Source: Tritrichomonas musculus (taxonomy: Eukaryota > Parabasalia > Tritrichomonadida > Tritrichomonadidae). Taken from it: a stretch of 64,000 bases of DNA. The stretch spans positions 62,001 through 126,000 of the forward strand of contig JAPFFF010000028.1 of the NCBI GenBank assembly GCA_039105265.1. Reading direction: 5' to 3'. Under the pieces are notes generated by a model. It searched no databases. It saw nothing but the letters and a program-made list of their open reading frames with translations, and was not told the DNA's origin. The position numbers and the translations under genes are program-made. Positions within the stretch are counted from its first letter, which is position 1, and every line of letters starts with the position of its first letter. Positions 8,693-18,644 of the stretch are shown here, piece after piece.

Positions 8693-11600
8693 AGACTGGA
8701 AAGAATGGATAGGCAAAAATATAAATAAACAGAAAATGATGGAGGTTCTTGATAAAATTCAGATACCATTTCATAAATTAGATGGAGAAATAGAAAATAG
8801 AGAATATCGTTTTATGTTTGATGGAGAGGATATCGTTGATATTGAAAATCCAGTTGATATAGGCAAGTTCATGGATTGGCTCAAAGAGATAATTCAAAAT
8901 AGTAAATATACAGCTCCAATACAAACATTTTTATATAACAACTTTTCCAAAGAAAAATTTATTGAAATATTTAACGGTACAGTTCAATTAATATGGGATA
9001 AATCCACAAAAAAAATTATTCATGCAGTTTATCAATTTGTCAATCATCCAATAGAAACGACGGGTGATATCGTTATTGAAGTGAATAGTGCTTATGAATT
9101 TTTGAAAAAATATTATGAAAACCAAACAGAGCTTATGAAAAGTATCCTTACTGTTATTTTGGTTCTTCTTGGTTCAGGAATTACGGGAATGGTAATCACA
9201 AGTGCATTCAAAAAGATTCGTGCCAAAAAAATTGAAAATGGACGTTTAGCATTAAGCACGAGCAATTTTGAAGGTGGTCAATTGTTGGATATTAATGATG
9301 GTATTATCATTGATGGAAATGGAAATGGAAATGATAATAATGATGATGATAATAATGATGACGATATGAGAGACCCTAGTTTTCAGGGATGGATCGATAC
9401 AACAAATAGAAATATTCGAAATATTATTCAGCAACATAATGTTTTAGAAGAAAGAGTCTCAAATATAAGAGAATGCAATTGTAATGATAATAATAATAAT
9501 AATAATAATCAAAGATTTTTTGGCCAAATTTCTCAACAACAACATCTTGACATTCAACAATTAATTCAAAAGCAAAATCATTTAATAATTGATAATAGTG
9601 TCGGCTCTTTTGTTGATGCGATGTTTCAACCAGAAATATATCAAGAAGCAGCAACTCAAGTGAACACAACGATAAAAAGACGACGAAAAAAGAAAGAAAA
9701 AGTGAATGTAATTGACACATCACATGATCGTTCTTTTCGAAGAGATGAAAATTATGTTTTTGACATATTAACTGATCATTGGGTTCTTCATAATAATTCT
9801 AATTTTCAATCTGGTTGGCGAACAAATCTTAATGCACAAAATATGCCACGCAATTTTATCATTGACACTTTTCATGGTGAATGGGTTGCTGTCGGTGCAG
9901 AAAATGGTATTCAAGAATCAAATACAGACTGGAGAACGAATCCTAGTTCAGCATTAGCAACCTTTCTGTTGCCATCTCAAATAAATGGTGGTGTTTTTCG
10001 TTGGAGTGATAGATATGATCAATGGACATTTCATGCAAATTATAACTCATATACAAATCAAGATCAAAGTGAAAGATTAGAATGGCAAAGAGATCAAAGA
10101 CAACATTTTGGTGATAATTATGTTTGGAATGTTTTTGATCAAGAATGGCAAGAACATGGACAGAATTTTGAAGCTGGATGGAGAACCAATCATGAATTTG
10201 TTCCTCCTGATAACTATGTATGGGATGATTATTTAGAAGAGTGGGTGATGTTATCATATAGAAATAGAGGTTTTGACAGAAATTGGAGAAATAGCTATTC
10301 AGAGAGTGTTTCAGTTATGGTTGAATTATTGAATTCAGGCCGATTTTTAGGAAAAGGCCAAATTGTTCAATATGGAGGTGAATGGGTTTGGCGCCATCAT
10401 GTAGACCCCGTTGATGATATTAAATTATTATCAGATGAAATAGCAGATATTAATATTAATAATAATTTGCCAGCAAATATTTCAGGAGTGAATTCAGTAA
10501 ATGAATTATTAGAAAGCTATGATATCAATATTTTGAAAGAAGATGGCCGAACAATTGATGAGAAAAAACCGGTTTTAGGCAATTTCAATATATTAGCAAA
10601 TTTGAATGTAAATGGATTAATAAACGGTGTTGATATTGAAAAATTAGCTACGTCATCAGATAAGACAGATTCACTTTTTAATATAAAATTTGGAGTTCCA
10701 GAATTCAATGTGAAAAATGAAAACGTTGAAGGGGATACAAAAACAATCAATAATGTAAATTATAATATATTGAAAATTAAAATAAACGATGATGATATTG
10801 AACAAAAATTGAAAGCTTTCAATGGGAATATATTCAAAATAATTCTCAGAAAAGATGTTGTTTATGACACAGAAGGACGATATATCAAAGAATTTTTCAT
10901 AAGCGTTCATGATAATCATATTCAATGTCCGATAATAGCTTATGATGAAGAATCGAAAGGATATACAAATAAATGTTCTGAAGATAGCTCTCAATTTTTC
11001 ATAGCTTTTGATGAGCGTCTCAATATTGTGCCATATACGTTATGGATGAACGGTGATTTGAGTATAATGAATCAAACAAGTCAGGATTTAATTGAATCGA
11101 ATAAACCAGTTTTTAAGTGCAAAATAATTGAAGCAGATAATGCTCTCAAATTACACAAAAGTGACGTTCATTATTTCTATAAGCCTTCAATTATTTCAGA
11201 AGATAACGATAATTATAAAATGATTTTTGAAGTACCCTCAGATTATACAATACCACCGCATTTACAATTTAAATTCTCAGAATATTGTTTTGGCAATAAA
11301 TGGGACTTAATATGGGATGGAACAAAATGGGATGGCAAAAATATCCAAGGCAAATCAAATGGAAAAATAATAAATAAATGCAATACAAGAGCCAAAAAAG
11401 ATGCTTATGATGCTATTGGTGCATGTGTTATGATGAAGAATGATGACTGGAATAAACAATTCTTTACTGATAATATATGGTATACAAATGTTAATGAAAA
11501 GAATTTAATGCAAGCATTTATCAGAAGACCTGTTAGAGGAGAAGGATGGGAAAAAGATGGCAAAATTGAATTGAAAGTGAAATTTAATGATGGTACTTTG

Positions 11601-13742
11601 AAAGATGGAAATGAAATAGGTGTTGATTGGGGAAACACAAATTTCAGTCATTCGGTTGAAGGCTATGATCTTTATGCAATTGAAATATTAATATATAATT
11701 ATTCGAAACGAACTTTTGAGGTGAAAAACATTGAGGAAATTTTCTTGGATATCTATTCACCAAATTCAGATATAGCAAATCGAATGTCATTTCGCCTTGA
11801 GGGAGTTCACCATGTTGAAAGGAACGATACAGCTTATTGCGATACTATCGGTGTTCTCGATACAATTGAAAAAATCTCTTATCGTTATGAAGATTCAAAA
11901 ATTGATGCAAGTCATAGAAATATTGAATTATATCTGAAAAAGGATTTGGTGGATCCAGTAGATGAGGTCAATTGGGATGGAATTATGAATCCTTTCAAAT
12001 ATATTATTCAGCAACAATTTTATGAAATAACACCAAATCCAAATGCAGCAACCACACTTTATACAGATTATAATATCACAAGTTCTAAAATCATAACCGC
12101 CGATAACATCACGACGATGAGAAGTGATTTAAATTTAGTGACAAATAATTTGGATGTCGTATCGTACGATTTGAATGAAATGAATCATAGAGTTAACGTA
12201 CTTGATTCAGAAATGGTTCAAGTCAAAGACATAACTCAACATTTAGAACATGACGTTAAGAATTTAAGAATTGTTTCATATACAGCCCTAGCTTTTGGTA
12301 TTGCAGGTACAGTGGGGAGTGCAGCATCTATCGGCATGCAACTTTTTCCACATGGTATCAGAATTTTAAAAGCAGCTTTTTCTAGCTTTTTCAGAGGTAT
12401 GTTTAGTAGGTCCAGAGTTTTGGGTGCTCCTGATTGGACCAGATTACGAATTATGTTCGGAAATATTGCTGTTAGAAGCATAACCACCGATATTTCACCT
12501 GTTATTAATTGGTGTAATTCAGAATATAAACAATTAGACGATATAACTTTTGATAACGAAGATGAAAATCCAGAAGAATATTCGTTATCAGTTGAAGCCG
12601 CTTATGAATTATGTAATCAATTCAGAGAAACATTGAAACCTATTTTAAAATTATTGGCCTTAAAGATCGATGAAATAGCCAATGAATTTGAAAATAATGA
12701 TTTTATTTCAAAAAGTGATTTGAAAAGAGACGATACAATTGACATTAATGGCAAATTAATTGATGGCAAAATACATTTAGAAGCTGAGGATACAATAAGT
12801 GAAGGAATTATCAAAGTCAGGATTATGATCATGAAAGTAAGCGAATATAATGATATAGACTATGAAGAGAATTATCCAATAATTCATATATCAAATGGAG
12901 AGATATCGAACTATGAGGGCACAGAGAACTTTCCAACTGCATCTCTCCAAGACAAAACTATAATTATTGATAACCCAAAGAGACATAGAATTAGTGCAAT
13001 CAGCATCAAAGAGAACACAGCGATAAGAAGTATGAAATATTCTGTAAATGATATAGCATATATGAGTGACATTGATGCGCTTAATAAAAAGATTGATCAA
13101 ATAGAAGAAAACTCACATACAAACGATGAAAACATAGCAAAAATAATGAATACTTATCCTACTGTTGATGAAACAAATGAGGCTTTAGATGTGCTCAAAG
13201 GCAGAATTGAGACATTAGAGGCTGAAAATACCACATTAAAGGCTACGATAGCCGCTTTTGAAGCCAGATTTGCTGCTCTCGAAGGCAAATCAGATCCAGA
13301 TTTATCCATATATGCATTAAAAGATGACATACCAGATATGAATAATTTGATAAAACTGGCAAAAGTTAATTATACCTTTGATAACAAATCTGAAGGAATA
13401 ATTCGATATAATTTAGAAAAAGCACTTGACAATTATGAAGCAACAATGTATCTTTCTTATCCTGAAACTAAAAATAATATTGTGACTCAGAAAGAAATCA
13501 AGGTCAATGTTTCATTTAATTCTGCAAATTCGCCTTCATCGGAATATCAATGTGAACCAACAGAAATTTATTTGAATAATATACGTTTTCCGTTAGACAA
13601 AACAACTTTCAATGTTATTTCTATTGCTCAATCAATAGTTTTCAACAGTTCATTTTTCAAAAATGGAATATCAAATTCTGAAAATCCAAAATGTGAAATA
13701 TTTACAAGAACACCATATGCTACCCTATTGGATATAGCATAA
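8601..13742 (+). CDS. giant Trp-repeat, membrane-anchored structural-type protein
   Basis: 1713 residues in one open frame; the true 5' limit is uncertain because it overlaps the preceding frame. Visible parts: a hydrophobic segment at about 190-218 (LTVILVLLGSGITGMVITSAF), an Asp/Asn-rich low-complexity stretch (about 235-300), then a block of about five repeats (residues 378-600) with the pattern YVWDxxxxEW..WRTN, a long beta-rich region, a second hydrophobic segment near 1230-1260 (YTALAFGIAGTVGSAASIGM) and a coiled coil near 1530-1575 (KGRIETLEAENTTLKATIAA). This looks like a very large fibre or tether protein. No named family is recognised. It is the last gene before the element's right terminus. 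Confidence 0.6.
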   Translation: MMMMLLVISIFFVENFVDFLNQYFSNTSSFEDWKEWIGKNINKQKMMEVLDKIQIPFHKLDGEIENREYRFMFDGEDIVDIENPVDIGKFMDWLKEIIQNSKYTAPIQTFLYNNFSKEKFIEIFNGTVQLIWDKSTKKIIHAVYQFVNHPIETTGDIVIEVNSAYEFLKKYYENQTELMKSILTVILVLLGSGITGMVITSAFKKIRAKKIENGRLALSTSNFEGGQLLDINDGIIIDGNGNGNDNNDDDNNDDDMRDPSFQGWIDTTNRNIRNIIQQHNVLEERVSNIRECNCNDNNNNNNNQRFFGQISQQQHLDIQQLIQKQNHLIIDNSVGSFVDAMFQPEIYQEAATQVNTTIKRRRKKKEKVNVIDTSHDRSFRRDENYVFDILTDHWVLHNNSNFQSGWRTNLNAQNMPRNFIIDTFHGEWVAVGAENGIQESNTDWRTNPSSALATFLLPSQINGGVFRWSDRYDQWTFHANYNSYTNQDQSERLEWQRDQRQHFGDNYVWNVFDQEWQEHGQNFEAGWRTNHEFVPPDNYVWDDYLEEWVMLSYRNRGFDRNWRNSYSESVSVMVELLNSGRFLGKGQIVQYGGEWVWRHHVDPVDDIKLLSDEIADININNNLPANISGVNSVNELLESYDINILKEDGRTIDEKKPVLGNFNILANLNVNGLINGVDIEKLATSSDKTDSLFNIKFGVPEFNVKNENVEGDTKTINNVNYNILKIKINDDDIEQKLKAFNGNIFKIILRKDVVYDTEGRYIKEFFISVHDNHIQCPIIAYDEESKGYTNKCSEDSSQFFIAFDERLNIVPYTLWMNGDLSIMNQTSQDLIESNKPVFKCKIIEADNALKLHKSDVHYFYKPSIISEDNDNYKMIFEVPSDYTIPPHLQFKFSEYCFGNKWDLIWDGTKWDGKNIQGKSNGKIINKCNTRAKKDAYDAIGACVMMKNDDWNKQFFTDNIWYTNVNEKNLMQAFIRRPVRGEGWEKDGKIELKVKFNDGTLKDGNEIGVDWGNTNFSHSVEGYDLYAIEILIYNYSKRTFEVKNIEEIFLDIYSPNSDIANRMSFRLEGVHHVERNDTAYCDTIGVLDTIEKISYRYEDSKIDASHRNIELYLKKDLVDPVDEVNWDGIMNPFKYIIQQQFYEITPNPNAATTLYTDYNITSSKIITADNITTMRSDLNLVTNNLDVVSYDLNEMNHRVNVLDSEMVQVKDITQHLEHDVKNLRIVSYTALAFGIAGTVGSAASIGMQLFPHGIRILKAAFSSFFRGMFSRSRVLGAPDWTRLRIMFGNIAVRSITTDISPVINWCNSEYKQLDDITFDNEDENPEEYSLSVEAAYELCNQFRETLKPILKLLALKIDEIANEFENNDFISKSDLKRDDTIDINGKLIDGKIHLEAEDTISEGIIKVRIMIMKVSEYNDIDYEENYPIIHISNGEISNYEGTENFPTASLQDKTIIIDNPKRHRISAISIKENTAIRSMKYSVNDIAYMSDIDALNKKIDQIEENSHTNDENIAKIMNTYPTVDETNEALDVLKGRIETLEAENTTLKATIAAFEARFAALEGKSDPDLSIYALKDDIPDMNNLIKLAKVNYTFDNKSEGIIRYNLEKALDNYEATMYLSYPETKNNIVTQKEIKVNVSFNSANSPSSEYQCEPTEIYLNNIRFPLDKTTFNVISIAQSIVFNSSFFKNGISNSENPKCEIFTRTPYATLLDIA

Positions 13743-13780
13743 ACTTTAAAATGGTTATGTTTTTTTTTGTTCAAAGTTCC

Positions 13781-13848
13781 CTAGTGATATCGGTCGGCGC
13801 AGTTAGGTCTGGGCGACCGTTAAGGGCGCACAGCCTAACGTATACTAC
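13781..13848. other. GC-rich foldable right terminus of Maverick 1
   Basis: A short GC-rich block in AT-rich DNA just after the last Maverick 1 gene. It contains two interleaved complementary pairs, CGGTCG (13791) with CGACCG (13814) and GTTAGG (13802) with CCTAAC (13834). It also has GCGC at 13797 and 13826. The pairs cross, as in a pseudoknot. It most likely belongs to the element's terminal inverted repeat; the partner end is outside the window, so this cannot be confirmed here. Confidence 0.55.
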
Positions 13849-13933
13849 TATTTTAAATATGTTGTTTTGCAACCCTATTAATTATATTTAACTTTTCTTA
13901 AAAATATGTATATTTTAAATATGTTGTTTTGCA
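13849..13933. repeat. 23-bp direct repeat next to the Maverick 1 end
   Basis: An identical 23-bp sequence (TATTTTAAATATGTTGTTTT then GCA) occurs at 13849-13871 and 13911-13933, with 39 bp between. It starts at the point where the GC-rich terminus stops, so it may mark host target DNA or an end-processing product. Too long for the usual short Maverick target duplication. Confidence 0.7.
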
Positions 13934-15277
13934 TAAAAATAATAAAATATAATTAAAATTAAAATAGATATTTTGGAGTTTTTATTTATTTATTTATTTG
14001 TTTATATATTCAATTTTTTCAAAGATAAATTCTGTTGTTATTTATAAATTCTATTGGGCTGGATACTTTTCTATGTTTTCATTCAATTTTTCAGTTAAAA
14101 AATAAAAATTTGCCCTGGGCAAAGTGGCTGGGCAGCGACGATAGCCCATTTTTTCAATCCTTTTTAATCGGGGCTGGGCTAGCCCAAGGGAAGTTATATG
14201 ATAAATTCAAAAGCTATTTTTAATATTTTTCTTTTTAAATCATTATCTTTTCTTTAATATATGATATTAATTGATTATTGTGTTTGATAAAATAAAAAAA
14301 TTCAAACATATTTTTGTATATAAATAAAATAAAGTTTGGAATGGATTTTTGGCAAGATATTTCATTAAAATAATCATAAAATTAGGATAATAAAGTGAAA
14401 TAAATATCAATATATTTAATAATCATATAAAATGTAAATAAAATATTAAATAAATTAAAATAATTTTATTTTTATTATTGAATAATTTAATAAATTAAAA
14501 AAAATAAATATTTATGAATATCCTCGTTTAAAGTATATTTAATCATTATATTATTACATATTAAAAATAGATTCTCATTATAAAATATAATATATAAATA
14601 TATTGTTTAAAATAATTAAGAAAAGATATAATATTTAAAAAAGACATTTTAATTAACAGAATTCACAAAATAAATAAAAAGAATTCCATGAACAAAGGGC
14701 ACATTACCGATTTTTTTTAGTTCAAATAATAATAAAAATGATGAATTAATAGATTCAAATGCAACTACATTCCACAACTAGCAATCAAATTCAGAACAAA
14801 TATCATCATTTTCATAATTTGGAAGTATTGATATATATTTTATGCTTTTATTCAATACCGAAAAGTTCACACTTTAATGATGTCCTTAAAAAGTGGCCTT
14901 TACATTGTACAATTGATCACATCACATCATCATAATTTTTGAGGCTCAATTGCCCAGTGGGTTGCCCACTTCTTCAATTTTTTGACCCTATGCAACCCTA
15001 TATAATTTATATATACCAAAATATAGCATAAATACTAAAGAAATAAATTTTTTTAAGACAATTAATTTTGTGATAACTCATAGAATTTTTTAAACACAAT
15101 TTGATAGTGGTCCCTTAATGTGTGACGGTTATTATAATAGCAATATGACAGTTTTCATTAGCAATGATTGACACTTTTCATCAGCAATGATTGGCAATTT
15201 TGATTCAATATATAGAATAATATGAATGAATGGACCTTTTATTAATATACATAATTATTAAAACAAACAGTAAAACA
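13934..15277. other. AT-rich intergenic region
   Basis: No gene is supported. Two GC-rich islands carry TGGGC/GCCCA-type motifs: 14,110-14,195 (GCCCTGGGCAAAGTGGCTGG and GGCTGGGCTAGCCCAAGGG) and 14,945-14,975 (TTGCCCAGTGGGTTGCCCAC). They may be remnants of one repeat. At about 15,154-15,200 a 24-bp unit with the core AGCAATGATTG occurs twice in tandem. The rest is A/T-rich filler. Confidence 0.6.
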
Positions 15278-17245
15278 CTATAATATTAATTTTAAAGATG
15301 TTTTTCCTCTTTCTTTTAATTTGTGAATTTGTTCATTTATCTCTTCAAGTGATGCTTTTTTCAAATTATCGTTATACCATTTTTTAACATCATCAAAGCT
15401 AACACCTGCAATTTTGCAAACTTCAAGAAGATCATTAAGTTCTTCAATTGCGTTTATTCTATCAGACCTTTCTCCTTTGTCATCATTACTTTCATTAATT
15501 TTCAATACGAACTTAACAAGTGCTTTGAAGTCATAAAGAATTGAATTTATCTTTTCATCTGAGCATTCAATCTTGTTTTGCTCCAAACAAGATTTGCAAC
15601 GAGCATCAATGTAAGAACAAATCCCAGAAAAAGCGAAATTTCTCCAATTCAAGAATCCATAACTCTTCAATTTTCTTTGAACATAAATTTTATAAGCGTC
15701 AATTGAATTCAAATGCTTTTCAACAATCAATCTTTTCTGGACCGCTTTCATCATTGAATTTATCACATTTTTTGATTTTGCCAATTCATCTGAAGAGACT
15801 TCCCAACCGACATTATCATAGCTGATTGAAAGAGGAACTTGTCTTCTATTCTGTTGAATTAGCAAAGGTTTGTTTGGGACCGGAATCAAGAAATTATTCA
15901 ATGAAAAGTCAAGATTTATGGTGCTGTAATAGTAAGCGTTGAAATAATTGAATCTTGGAGTATTGATTGAAAATCTCATGAATTCACGATTTTCATCATT
16001 TTTATCAATAAGAGTGACATATTGCTGTTGTTCATAGTTATTCAAACGAACAACAGGATTAAAACTTTCTGCCTTTTCACTTGAGAAGATTCTGTAAGCA
16101 TTTTCGTATGTTTCCATGATGATTTCAGATGTGAATAATGATTCATGAACTTGTATTTTCGTTGGTATTTCATCATTAATACGATAACACGCTCCCATGC
16201 AAACAGCCGATGCAACATCAATCGTTTTCAACAATCTGAAATTTGGAAGAAGTTTTTTAATGTGTTCTTGTAAACATGGAATTCGTGAACAACCGCCAAG
16301 TAATTGAATGCAGCCCGACATTAAAAGATTTGGATTGTTTTGTTTTAATGATTCTATCATCTGATTAAGTGCTTGTTTTATTTCATAGCTGCAATCATCA
16401 ATGTCTTTTCGTGTGATTGTGATTGTCTTTGATTTGAATTCAAATGAAATTCCGGTTGGATTGACTGTCAATTTTTCTCGTGCTTTCCTGATATCTGCAA
16501 GTAATGCTAGACGGTTCTTAGAGTATTCAATGTTATCTGTAGGCATCTTTATCTTATATTTGTTGATGACCAAATTCAGAAGATTTTCATCAATTGTTTT
16601 TCCTCCAATTTTGTCATCATATAAACCGAATTTTTGAACAATTTTTGTTTGATCAAATTCAAAGCCAGATACTCTGACTCCTCCATGACCAATATCGATG
16701 AAAACCGCTGAGTTGTCTGTCCTTGATCCGTATTTCTTTTCATTAACATATAGCTCAATTGGAGCGAAAGTTGAAGTAACAAATTGAATGCAATTTATTC
16801 CGGCTACGGTTAACGCATTCTGTAAATAACTTTTTTCTCGAATTGTCATTGAAGGTGGGATTGCAATGACAACTTTCATGTCGTCTTCTATAGCTTCCGA
16901 TTCTTTGACATTCTTTAATATCTGTTTGAGAAAAAGAGCTACGATTTCGTAACCTTTTAATGGATTTGTTTCAAAATATTCGTTTGAATTTAATGGTAAG
17001 TTTTGGTTTTGGATACATTTTTCTGGATGAAGAAGACATTGATCAATCGCATCTTCACCGAATGACCAATGTGCTTTATCTTTGTAGGCGAAAATATTCG
17101 GAGTCGCTTCATGTGAATGTATGTTTTTAACTAGATGAACTGGCTTGTATCTTGAACCTACTGCCACTTTGATTGAATCGCTGCCTAAATCGATGCCAAC
17201 AATTGTACAATAAGCTATATTTATGAGTAAACTGAGTAATAACAT
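15278..17245 (-). CDS. Hsp70 superfamily protein, ER-lumen Hsp110/Grp170 (Lhs1)-like
   Basis: 655 residues. Begins with a short signal peptide (MLLLSLLINIAYC) followed immediately by the Hsp70 phosphate-1 motif IVGIDLGSDSIKVAVG. Further nucleotide-binding signatures are VVIAIPPSMT, VFIDIGHGGVRVSGF and LMSGCIQLLGGCSRIPCLQ, in order up to residue about 330. The second half is poorly conserved, has several cysteines (SGICSYIDARCKSCLEQNKIEC) and is helical at the C-terminus. There is no KDEL-type retention signal (it ends LKLIL). The signal peptide plus divergent substrate domain suggests an ER Grp170/Lhs1-type nucleotide-exchange chaperone for BiP. It is shorter than typical Lhs1 or HYOU1. A secreted-pathway Stch-like protein is an alternative. 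No Inr is evident near the start. Confidence 0.75.
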   Translation of the reverse strand: MLLLSLLINIAYCTIVGIDLGSDSIKVAVGSRYKPVHLVKNIHSHEATPNIFAYKDKAHWSFGEDAIDQCLLHPEKCIQNQNLPLNSNEYFETNPLKGYEIVALFLKQILKNVKESEAIEDDMKVVIAIPPSMTIREKSYLQNALTVAGINCIQFVTSTFAPIELYVNEKKYGSRTDNSAVFIDIGHGGVRVSGFEFDQTKIVQKFGLYDDKIGGKTIDENLLNLVINKYKIKMPTDNIEYSKNRLALLADIRKAREKLTVNPTGISFEFKSKTITITRKDIDDCSYEIKQALNQMIESLKQNNPNLLMSGCIQLLGGCSRIPCLQEHIKKLLPNFRLLKTIDVASAVCMGACYRINDEIPTKIQVHESLFTSEIIMETYENAYRIFSSEKAESFNPVVRLNNYEQQQYVTLIDKNDENREFMRFSINTPRFNYFNAYYYSTINLDFSLNNFLIPVPNKPLLIQQNRRQVPLSISYDNVGWEVSSDELAKSKNVINSMMKAVQKRLIVEKHLNSIDAYKIYVQRKLKSYGFLNWRNFAFSGICSYIDARCKSCLEQNKIECSDEKINSILYDFKALVKFVLKINESNDDKGERSDRINAIEELNDLLEVCKIAGVSFDDVKKWYNDNLKKASLEEINEQIHKLKERGKTSLKLIL

Positions 17246-18644
17246 TTACTTGATGTTTCTTTTTGTTGTAAAAATAAAATCTGATTCGTTTTTTCCATTA
17301 AATTTTAAATTTTGAAATTTGAGAGTATTCGACCATTTGATCATTTCATTTTTGGAAAGTATTTCAAATTTTGAATAAAAAAAATAAAATTTTGAAAATT
17401 GTGTTTATCGTAAGAAAATAATTGGCCTGATATTTAAAACTCAATACAAAAATTTTAAAATAAAAATATACAATATTGTTTTAATTCTTTTATCAAAACA
17501 TAATTTTTATAGCTTTTTAAATAAATAATTAACTATATTATATCAATAAATGTTTTATTTTTTTTTTAAATATATAAGCTATATTAATTTCTTACAAAGT
17601 AGACATTTTTAAGTAGTTTTTTTTTTTTTCAAAAAAATAAAGACTACTTTGTTTTTAATGTGTTTTATTTATTAATTTCATATTTTTTATCTCGCCTATA
17701 AAATTGCAATTGCCAATCTGAAACTTAAATAGTGAAATTTCTAAAAAAGAACTCACATTTTAAGTTCCATAAGTTAAAAATATGAGCTTCTTCTCAGAAA
17801 ATATTTTCTAAAAATCCAAAATTTTGTTAGTAAATCAACCTGCAATAGGAACTTTACTGTAGAAGAAGTTCAAAATCTAAGTCCTTGAGTTCGTAAATGA
17901 AAAGGCGCAATATTAATAAAATATAATGCTTTTAGTTTTTTCTTTATAATCACTTCGGTTGAATTTACTAAAGGGCAAATAAGATCTCAAAAAGTTATAT
18001 CATTTTCAATATTCTCTCAAAAAATAATAATGAATTTTTCAGAAGAGCAAACTTTTTGAGACTGTGATATATAAACTCAATTCGGAAATTTTCGCATCCG
18101 ATCGAATTATTTTTATATAAACTGGTTTAGATAAATCGGAACCATTCAATTTTTCAGTAAAAATTTAAAATTAAAAAGAGCATTGATGCAAAATAAAAAG
18201 AGCGACCAAAGATCTTTTCCTGCCTAAAAAAAAAGAAATAAAGTTCATAATGCATCTTGCCCATGTGAAGTAATGTAGGTATATTGAAAATTAATTTTGT
18301 AATAATCTGTTTAAAAATGCGAAAGAAGAAAATATCAATAAATTCGTGGTTTATGGAAAGTCTTTTACTTTTTAATACTTTGTTATAAAGTTTTAATGAA
18401 AAAATTGATTTAGTTAAATTCGAACAAAATGTGAAATCACTTTGAATAGTTTATAAATTATAAGGATCTGAAAAAGTTCATTTTAATTGAAAACTTGTTC
18501 AAATTTATCTAATCCAATTTATATCCCAATAAATAAGTAATGAAGAATTAATTATATTATCAAATATCTTGAAAATCAAAATAAATATATTTAAATTTTT
18601 ATTTAATACGATATTATAATTGTGAATTGAATGAAAAGCCAAAA
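17246..18644. other. AT-rich intergenic region
   Basis: No gene or RNA recognised. A 9-bp inverted pair, ACAAAGTAG (about 17,595) and CTACTTTGT (about 17,643), could form a hairpin around a T tract. Homopolymer A and T runs are common. The remaining sequence shows no coding periodicity that I can see. Confidence 0.55.

Larger units (their letters stand above)
1..13850. mobile_element. Maverick/Polinton element 1, right-hand part
   Basis: Large self-synthesising DNA element of the Maverick/Polinton class. Only the right part is in the window; the left end lies upstream of base 1. Visible parts, left to right: an unknown minus-strand protein cut by the edge, a bZIP-like small protein, a 26-28 bp tandem array, a 150-residue protein, a Q/L-repeat protein, DNA polymerase B, a capsid-type candidate on the minus strand, and two long fibre-like proteins. 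The right terminus is a GC-rich foldable block ending near 13,850. Integrase, ATPase, protease and major capsid genes are not seen here and are presumably off-window. Reading frames are long, so the element looks largely whole in the visible part and probably young. The family call rests on PolB; the right boundary is inferred from the change in composition. Confidence 0.85.

Noticed and set aside
9252-9723. Two minus-strand frames opposite the giant Maverick 1 protein
   Set aside because: Antisense shadows of the low-complexity Asp/Asn tract.
14035-14223. 62-codon plus-strand frame with GC-rich ending
   Set aside because: It follows the TGGGC-type repeat island and is not protein-like.
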